Origin: Agapanthus africanus
Taxonomy: Eukaryota > Streptophyta > Magnoliopsida > Asparagales > Amaryllidaceae
Assembly: GCA_030015575.1 (NCBI GenBank)
Contig: JASDDO010000001.1
Location: 324,107,595 to 324,171,594 of the forward strand
Direction: 5' to 3'
Length of the DNA stretch: 64,000 nucleotides
Below the pieces are notes generated by a model. The model made no database searches. It was given only the letters and a program-made list of their open reading frames with translations, and was not told the origin of the DNA. Both the position numbers and the translations under genes were made by a program. The stretch's first letter is position 1; each line of letters starts with the position of its first letter. Below, piece after piece: positions 56,968 through 64,000 of the stretch.

Positions 56968-59061
56968 ATGTCTTCCTTCGACGAGTCTATAGATGTCGTC
57001 AGGGTAGATTCTAGGGATCCCTTCGCCGAGTCGGAGCCTTCCCGGGGAATTAGGGTCAGATCTTCCCGGGGCCGCACGTCAGGGGCGGATCCCCGAGCGG
57101 AGGTGGCGGATGCCCCTGGCGTGCTATCCTTGGTGAGGTATGAGAACGAGCTTGCCACCGCTCGGGTTCGTTTCTATATCCCGTCCGGCTACACTCTACG
57201 TTTGGCTATGGAAGGAGAGAGGGCGGATCAGGTACGGGGTAAGAAGATTGCCTTGTACCTGGAATCCTTTTGGGTCGGAATATGCCTGCCCTTCTCTCCC
57301 GAGATTGTTAGGGCGCTAAATTACTTTGGGCTAGCCCCGGGCCAGCTGGTGCCGAACTCATAGAGGATTCTCCTTGGGTTCCTGGTCCGCTTGAAGTTGC
57401 AGATGATTCCTTTTGGTCTGTCGATCCTTGTCTCCTCTCTTGTTTACAAAGGCCACCCCGGCACCTGTGTGGGTGACCCAAGGTGGGTTTATCTCTCCTT
57501 TAGAAAACGACGGGGGAGTGCACCGGGTCGGGTGTCGTCGTCCTGCCTTCTTCCATCCACGATTGGAAGAAGAAGTTTTTCTTCGTTGGGCCGCCGGAAG
57601 GTGAGGACTGGCCCGTGCCCACCCAGTGGTCTAGGGATAGGTGTCGGTGGGGAAGCCCGTTCAACGACCCCGACGCGGTGAGAGTGGCGGAGTGGGAGCC
57701 CATTGCCCGGGCTGACGTGCTGCTTTCCGAGCGGGCCTTTAGTTGGGCCGGGCTCAGCCCCGCACAGTTCGTCAGTAAGTTAGGAGCTCGTAGGCGTTCT
57801 GTTAGGCTTGCGTTTATTTTTGTTTTTGTTTGTGTTGCTAACTTCATTGTACCTTGCCTTATGCAGAACCCATAGACCTGAGCTACCTTCGAGCGGCCAT
57901 GCACAAGCCGAAGAAGGGGTCGAAGGATGGAGGGGCCAGCTCTTCTCGTCGGATGACGATCCCGTCCCCTAGCAGCCGCCTCGCCTCCACGCTCGAGTGC
58001 GGATCACGCCCCGGAGTCCAGCGAGGCGCCGAGCCGAAAGCGGGTTCGGGGGAAGGAGTCCCCGGCTTTGGAAGTAGAGACCAACCCTCCGCCGTCGGCC
58101 CTCAAGAGGTTCCCCCATGCAGTCCCGCGGACCCCGGCCTCCCCGATCTTGGTGGACGAGGGGGAGCTCCGCTTTGAGGTTCCCTCGGGGATTTCCGTCA
58201 CTGACAGCTTGCTGTACGACATGGAGAGGTCGGCTGGGGGCAAGGTCCCTGGGGGGACTTTGAAGGCGCAAATGGCATCCATCGCCCAAGAGGTCGTGCA
58301 GGTTAGTGCTCGTACTTCACTCGATTTTTCACTTTAGCATTTTGTCATTCACGAGATTTGGTGCTCCTTTTTCTTTCTAACCCCCCTTCTGATTTCTTCA
58401 GGTCCTCCAGCACGTCGCTCTCGTCGTTCTGATGGAGGAGGATGAAATAGCCCTGGCGATGCGGGCCGTGGGCGAGCTCTCCTCACTGGAGGAGAGCTCG
58501 AAGCTGGAGCTGGAGGCGGCGATGGGGAGGGTCGCTGCCCTTGAGCGCGAGGTGGTGGTAGGGAAGCAGAAGGCGGCGGCCGCGAAAGAGGAGGCGGCGG
58601 CCGCGAAGCAGGAGGTGGCGGCCTCGAAGCAGGAGGTTGCCAGGTCCCGCGAGGCCACCCAGGCTGCCGAGGCCAAGCTTCGGGACTCCAGGGTGCTCGT
58701 CGGCACCATGAAGAAGTCCGCGAGCACCCTCTGGAAGGAGTTGGAGGCTGCGGTAGAGACGGCGAAGCGAGCCGACCTCAGAGCGGCGAAGGCGGTGGAG
58801 AACTTCCAGAAGTCGAAACAGTTCTACACCATCCTAGCCTCGGCCACCACCGCCATCTGGCACGAGGCCCTCGACGCCGTCAAGGCTCGGATGCCGGAGT
58901 TCGCTGACGAGGAGCTCCGGGCTGAATATCCTCACGGAAATGACGAGCAGGGAGACGGCCCCGGGGACGAGGTCAGGGAAGAGATACCTGGTGAGGGTGG
59001 CGCCGAGGCTCTTATGGCGGGCGCTGAGCTTCCCGATGTTGCGCTTGGCCCTGTGGCCTGA
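56968..59061 (+). pseudogene. Transposase_28 ('putative gypsy type transposon') protein gene, broken
   Basis: Three exons can be read: 56968-57774, 57867-58301 and 58402-59061, with GTAAGT/ATGCAG and GTTAGT/TTCAG junctions. Exon 1 encodes the conserved block (FYIPSGYTLRLAMEGERADQ onward, LPFSPEIVRALNYFGLAPGQ), then a TAG at 57361-57363 where related proteins have Trp, and a frameshift between about 57480 and 57570. Exon 2 is Ser/Pro/Arg-rich and has a second frameshift near 57980-58020. Exon 3 (about 220 codons) is an Ala/Glu/Lys coiled coil ending in an acidic tail. Such proteins are common extra ORFs in plant gypsy elements, and the gene is antisense to the neighbouring LTR. Molecular function is unknown. 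High GC compared with all flanks. Confidence 0.75.
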
Positions 59062-59390
59062 AGCCCCTTGTCTTCTTTTTTTTTCTTCTTTTTGTTGCCT
59101 CGGGAATTTTGTAGGCCTCAGGGCATTTTGTAAGGCTGGGGAGCCCACAATACCCTTGTAAAGACTTTTTGCTTTGTGAATAAAGATTTTTGTTTTTGCA
59201 GTAGTGTTTGTGCTTGTATTTTCCTTTGTCGGTAAACACTTGTATTTACGCAGTACTGCCTTCGTTTTATGTCGGTTCTTTGTCTAGCGATCACACATCG
59301 AGTTGAATCTGTTCGTTTGCCGAGTGTCCAAAGACAGGCGGGGGGACGGTATCTCCATGGCCCCGAAGTTGATGTGGAGATCGCTTAGAC
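59062..59390 (+). other. 3' flank of the Transposase_28-type gene
   Basis: T-rich sequence with an AATAAA signal at about 59180, about 120 bases after the stop; a plausible polyadenylation region. No other feature. Confidence 0.45.
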
Positions 59391-60638
59391 GTAGAACCTG
59401 ATGCCTCTTGGTGAGGTCATGTTCCTTAGCGTGGAAGGCTCGGAGAGGTATGTTAATGATAGACCGAGCAGGGTAGCTGCCCGGGGCTTCTAGGCGAGGG
59501 CTTCGATCCCTGGAGTTGTGAGGTAGTGAACTGGCAGCCGGGGATAGCCGAGCAAGGTAGTTGCTCAGATCCCTCATGCGAGGGCTTTTGTTCCTTAGCG
59601 TGGGAGGGGCCGTGAGAGGCCTACTAAGGACGTAGCCGAGCAGGGTAGCTGCTCGGTACCTCTTGGCAAGGGCTTTGATCCTTAGGGTGTTGGGGTCGGG
59701 AGCTACCAGCCAGGGATAGCCGAGCAAGGGTGGGCCCGGTTGGCTCTTGCGAAGGCTTTGATCCTTAGCACGGGAGGGGCCGTGAGTGGCCTACTAAGGA
59801 CGGGGCCGAGCAGGGTAGCTGCTCGGTGCCTCTTGGCGAGGGCTTTAATCCTTGGTGTGATGGGGTAGGGAGCTACCAGCCAGGGATAGCCGAGCAAGGG
59901 TGGGCCCGGTTGACTCTTGCGAAGGCTTTTGATCCTTAGCGCGGGAGGGGCCATGAGTGGCCTACTAAGGACGGGCCGAGCAGGGTAGCTGCTCGGTGCC
60001 TCTTGGCGAGGGCTTTGATCCTTGGTTTGTTGGGGTAAGGAGCTACCATCCAGGGATAACCGAGCAACGGCGGGCCCGGTTGTCTCTTGCAAGGGCTTTG
60101 ATCCTTAAGGACGGGCCGAGCAGGGTTACTGCCCGGTGCCTCTTGGCGAGGGCTTTAATCCCTGGTTTGTTGGGGTAAGGAGCTACCAGCCAGGGATAAC
60201 CGAGCAAGGGCGGGCCCGGTTGCCTCTTGGCGAGGGCTTTGATCCCTGGTTTGTTTGGGTTAGGGAGCTACCAGCCAGGGATAACCGAGCAAGGATGGGC
60301 CCGGTTGCCTCTTTTGAGGGCTTTTCATCCTTAGCGCGGGAGGGGCCGTAAGTGGCCTATTAAGGATGGACGAGCAGGGTTAATGCCCGGTGCCTCTTGG
60401 CGAGGGCTTTTTGTTCTTAAGGATAGCCGAGCAGGGTTGCTGCCCGGTGCCTCTTGGCGAGGGCTTTGATCCCTGGCGTTATGGGGGTAGGGAAGATACT
60501 AGTCAGGGATAGCCGAGCAGGATAGATGCAAGGCTGCCTCTTGGTGAGGGCTTCGATCCCTGGCGTTGTGGGGGTAGGGAAGCTACCAGCCAGGGATAGC
60601 CGAGCAGGGTAGCTGCAGGGCTGCCTCTTGGTGAGGTC
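59391..60638. repeat. Tandem-repeat array, ~171-bp composite unit with shorter variants
   Basis: The phrase GGAGCTACCAGCCAGGGATA recurs near 59698, 59869, 60040, 60179, 60266, 60492 and 60584; full units are 171 bp and later ones are shortened to about 139 and 87 bp. Each unit has two related halves built on CGAGCAGGGT...CTCTTGGCGAGGGCTTTGATCC. Open frames through it are by-products. It is cut at 60638 by the C-type LTR. Tandem arrays beside extra ORFs are typical of Tat-type 3' regions. Confidence 0.85.
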
Positions 60639-61973
60639 TGTTGGCTATAGTGCCCTCAAGGCAATTATCATAGTCACTGACTTGTGATATGATGATTGAG
60701 TGAGGACCTATACCGATAAAACAATCTTACTCAAGATGATAACATGCTATCTGTTTGTCTTTATCATCATGTACATGTTGATAGAGCCCATAGGATTCTT
60801 GCTTGACTGCCAGCATTATGACGGAGATCATATATGTGGGAGCTGGGGTCTATAAGCACATCCTTAAATGTCCCTAGTCGTAGGAGTATCGATACCGGGA
60901 ATCGATACTCCAGTGTAGACTAGTGTATACTGATCGAGACCCCGACGAGGGGCGTTGGCTAGGTCTCACAAGCTATTGGTGTTAGTTTGTTCACCTAAGA
61001 TAGTATACAGGTGCTCATTGGGTTATGAGTACACTGGACGGACTCGCCGAGAACCTGCTAGTTGGTATTATACCTAATGTCAGATTGCAGTTCCCAGGTG
61101 ACATGTGTACAGGTTAGTCTGTCAACCTGAGATCGTCATTTGTCTCATGTGAGTTCCCACTGTGCTTTGATTACTACCCTACCACGGCTCAAAGGAGTCA
61201 TGCAAACAGGTTTTAGTTGGGTACAGTCCCGAGCCACATGGAGGCAGTGATCGGATCGTCGGGGATTCGTCTCTCCCGGTATTGGGGGTTGATGTCGCGT
61301 TGTGTATGGATGACCATCACCATAAATCCGTGGCCACGGTGGACGGGAATTACCGATCCAGGATTGATAGTTTCTCAGGTGGTGATGGGTTTCATGCCGA
61401 CACTAAATATCGCGTTGTTGGGGGTCTGACTTTATCCACCCTCCAAGACTCGATATGTGATACTCTTAGACGAACAGACCGGACTGTACGGATATTGTCA
61501 CTGTCAGGTTCAGTAGGAGTTCAGGATGAGTTTGCTCATTGGCCTCCCTTTTGCTCAATACCTGGGTAGCCGTTACGTACAACTAGTGCCGCTGACGTGC
61601 TTGTGGTTAAACCCACTGCCAGCGTATTGACGAGTCTTTAGAGTCCCACACAGAGGGTTTTCACGGTTCAGGTGATATGGTGTACATGACGTATGATGGT
61701 ACATACAGGTGTCCGATTAATTATGTGCATGCTGCGCAGACTATAATCGAACGGTTGATAATACTAGCGGCTTAGGATTAAGCCAGATTATTAAATCAGG
61801 TTTTGATTTAATAATTTACATATGTATTTATATATATATGTATTCTAGTATAATTGTTCGCTATTTATTTTTCTCTCTTGGCTATTCGTATTTTTGTACG
61901 AATACCCGTATATGTATTTCGATACATGTACCGGGAAGTATTCCGTATTTTATACGGAATAGCTTCTAGAAGA
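60639..61973 (+). repeat. C-type LTR, 5' portion
   Basis: Starts TGTTGGCTATAGTGCCC and is related to the solo LTR at 11903-14044 over its whole visible length. Inserted into the tandem array (expected TSD AGGTC, 60634-60638). Interrupted by the B-type LTR at 61974. Confidence 0.8.
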
Positions 61974-62991
61974 TGTTAGTGTATATGCCCTAGAGGCCAT
62001 TACTGTATCATACTAGTTTGTATATTACTTAATGGAAACTTGGGATATTCACAGTTGTATAGACAATCTTGCTCAAAATGGTATTATGCTACTTGGTTTG
62101 TTTCTACTTTAATGTGTACATGTATTTCTTTTAGTATATCACCTATACACATTAGTGGAGCCCTTAGGATCTTTTCTTGATTACCAGCGTTGTGATGGCA
62201 GTCACACTCGTGGGGGCTGGGTAATCTACAAGCACATCCTTATACAGGTCCCTAGTCGTAGGACTATCGAGACAGGGCATCGATACTCCAGAGTAGACTA
62301 GCGTATGCGCTTCTCATCCTAGCTGGGGAGACGGTCTGTCCCACAGCCGTCAGTACGTCGTACTTGAGATAGTATGCGGGTGCTCGTTAGGTTACGAGTA
62401 CACTGGACAGGACTCGTCTGGAACTGATTGGTTGGTACTATACCTATCGTCAGTTATCAGTTCCCAGGTGACATGAGTACAGCTTAGTCCACTGACTTGA
62501 CACTGTTACTTCGCCTCGAGTGTGTTCCCACTGTACTTTGATTACTACCCTACCACGGCTCAAAGGAGTCGTGCAAATAGGTAGTAGTTGGGTGCAGTCC
62601 CGAAGCACTTGGAAGCAGTGACGGTTAGATAGGATTCGTCTCTCCCGTTATTAGGAGTTGATATCACGCTGTGTCATGGAGAGCCATTACACATAGTCGT
62701 CCCTGGCCAGGGCAAGCGAGATATACTGGTAGGTTTCCAGTGTTATCTCAGGGTGTTCTGGGCTACACTCCGACAAGACTTGTACCACTATTAGGGGACT
62801 GACGTTTACCGCCCCCTAGGCCCGCCATGCGATATTCTCTGACGAACAGACAGCACTGTACGGAGATTGTCACATTCAGGCTCAGTAGGAGTTCAGATGG
62901 GTTTCAACTCGTCAATCTTCTTATCGGCATCTACCCGGGGGCCGTTACGCACAGCTAGTACCGCTTGCGGTCTGTGGTTAATGTTAGTTGT
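61974..62991 (+). repeat. B-type LTR, 5' portion
   Basis: Starts TGTTAGTGTATATGCCC, homologous to the B2 LTRs and to 1-544. It is interrupted at 62992 by an A-type LTR at a point corresponding to about 22845 in the plus-strand B-type LTR. Expected TSD GAAGA at 61969-61973. Confidence 0.8.
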
Positions 62992-64000
62992 ATGTATGCC
63001 CTAGAGGCCATTACTGTACATTGGATGTATATTGTAGTGGATGCTGGGACATATATAGGTAGGACTTTCTTGCTCGACATGATAGTACGCTATCTGGTTG
63101 CTCTTTGTCTTAACATGAATACTTTATGTCTCTCTGATTACATGTTGATAAAGCCCTTAGGATGAGTACTCGACTTCCAGGACTATGATGCAGATCATAC
63201 TAGTGGGGCCTGGGTAGTCAATGAGTACATCCTTCATTGTTCCTAGTCGTGGGAATATCGAGACGGGGCATCGATATTCCAGAGTAGACTAGCGTATACC
63301 TTCTCGACCCATGTGATGGGCGATGGATGATCCCATATCCATTGGTGTTTGACAACGAAGATGGTATGCGGGTGCTCAGTGGAGACTGGGTACACTGAAC
63401 GGACTCGCCGAGAACTCCCAGATGGTATTATACCTCACGTCAGATGGCAGTTCTCTGGTGACACTGCTACAGCTTAGTCTGTTGACCCGAGATCGTCATA
63501 GAGTCTTGTGTGTCTCCCACTGTGCTTTGATTTCCACCCTACCACGGCTCTACTGAGTCGTGCAAACAGGTGGTTTTTGGGTACAGTCCCGATTCACATG
63601 GAGGCAATGAGCGATAGGAGGGGATTCGTCTCTCCCGGTATTGGGGGTTGATGTTGCGCTATGCTCGACTGGCCATAACAGGAAATCCCTGGCCAGGGTT
63701 GCAGTGATATACTGGTAAGAGTTATCAGTAGTTTCACGAATGTTATGGACCTCAAGTCGGCATGACTTATCGAGCTATTGGGGTCTGACGTTTACCACCC
63801 CTAGGCGAGATATGCGACATATCAGACGAACAGACCGGACTGTACGGTAAGTGTTACTGGTTGGATTCACAGGAGTGTGAGCGGGCTTGCTCGTCGATCT
63901 TCTAATCGCTCAATACCCGGGTGGCCGTTACGTTTAGCAGACCGCTTGCGGCTTGTGGGTGTTTGATATGATCAACATCTGCTGCCGGCGTATTGACGAG
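62992..64000 (+). repeat. A-type LTR, 5' portion, running off the window
   Basis: Starts TGTTAGTTGTATG and is most like the A-outer 3' LTR (CCATTACTGTACAT where A-inner has CCAGTATTGTACAG). Expected TSD GTTAA at 62987-62991. Whether a whole element follows is not visible. Confidence 0.85.

Noticed and set aside
59391-60638. Tandem array as a CRISPR or a coding repeat protein
   Set aside because: Units are long, adjacent, without unique spacers, in a plant genome; frames through it are short and change between units.

Overview
The window is plant nuclear DNA, almost certainly from an angiosperm with a large, repeat-rich genome. Most of it is a nest of LTR retrotransposons inside and around one host gene. 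There are no bacterial-style operons, rRNA or tRNA genes, and most short open frames are shadows in degraded elements. Family names for the elements (Angela/BARE-like and Ale/Retrofit-like copia, Tekay-like and Tat-like gypsy) are inferences from structure and sequence memory; boundaries, target-site duplications (TSDs) and reading frames were read directly.

Layout. 1-544: edge of a 'B-type' LTR on the minus strand. 545-22692: an old copia element, A-outer (+), split by a younger copy of the same family, A-inner (7265-20036, TSD ATAAG), which itself carries a solo LTR of a third type (11903-14044, TSD GGTAG). 22693-23932: 3' part of a B-type LTR (+). 23933-24009 and 34576-36123: pieces of an unassigned, perhaps gypsy-type LTR (-), split by A2, a complete and young-looking copia element (24015-34570, minus strand, TSD CGTCG) with an uninterrupted protease-integrase-RT-RNase H frame. 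36124-55000: a minus-strand host gene recognised as the plastidic glucose transporter pGlcT. Exon 3 is at 36914-36981, exon 2 at 52022-52157 and coding exon 1 at 52904-53165. Intron 2 contains a short-LTR copia element C2 (37206-51922, TSD AATGT), split by a gag-bearing B-type copia B2 (40214-50083). The probable 5'-UTR intron contains a 1013-bp Pack-MULE-like element (53477-54489, 9-bp TSD) that has captured part of a MADS-box exon. 55700-60638: a probable Tat-type gypsy remnant with an LTR piece (-), an antisense Transposase_28-type gene with introns and frame damage, and a tandem-repeat array. 60639-64000: three LTRs nested one in another (C-type, B-type, A-type).

How the parts relate. The three A elements share one architecture: about 2.2-kb LTRs, a tRNA-iMet primer site, a roughly 3-kb non-coding leader, a splice-acceptor-like site, and a pol frame with no gag. 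B2 has a similar leader but retains a gag region. This suggests that family A is a gag-deficient lineage depending on Gag supplied in trans. The leaders carry several RNA-like structures whose stems change compensatorily between copies: a GC-rich hairpin just after the primer site, an array of three hairpins sharing one inner stem, and an invariant 19-base block. These are the most novel-looking signals. The second point is the pGlcT gene: all three visible exons are intact and join in frame, although intron 2 is about 15 kb and the rest of the gene lies, if it survives, more than 36 kb away past the left edge.
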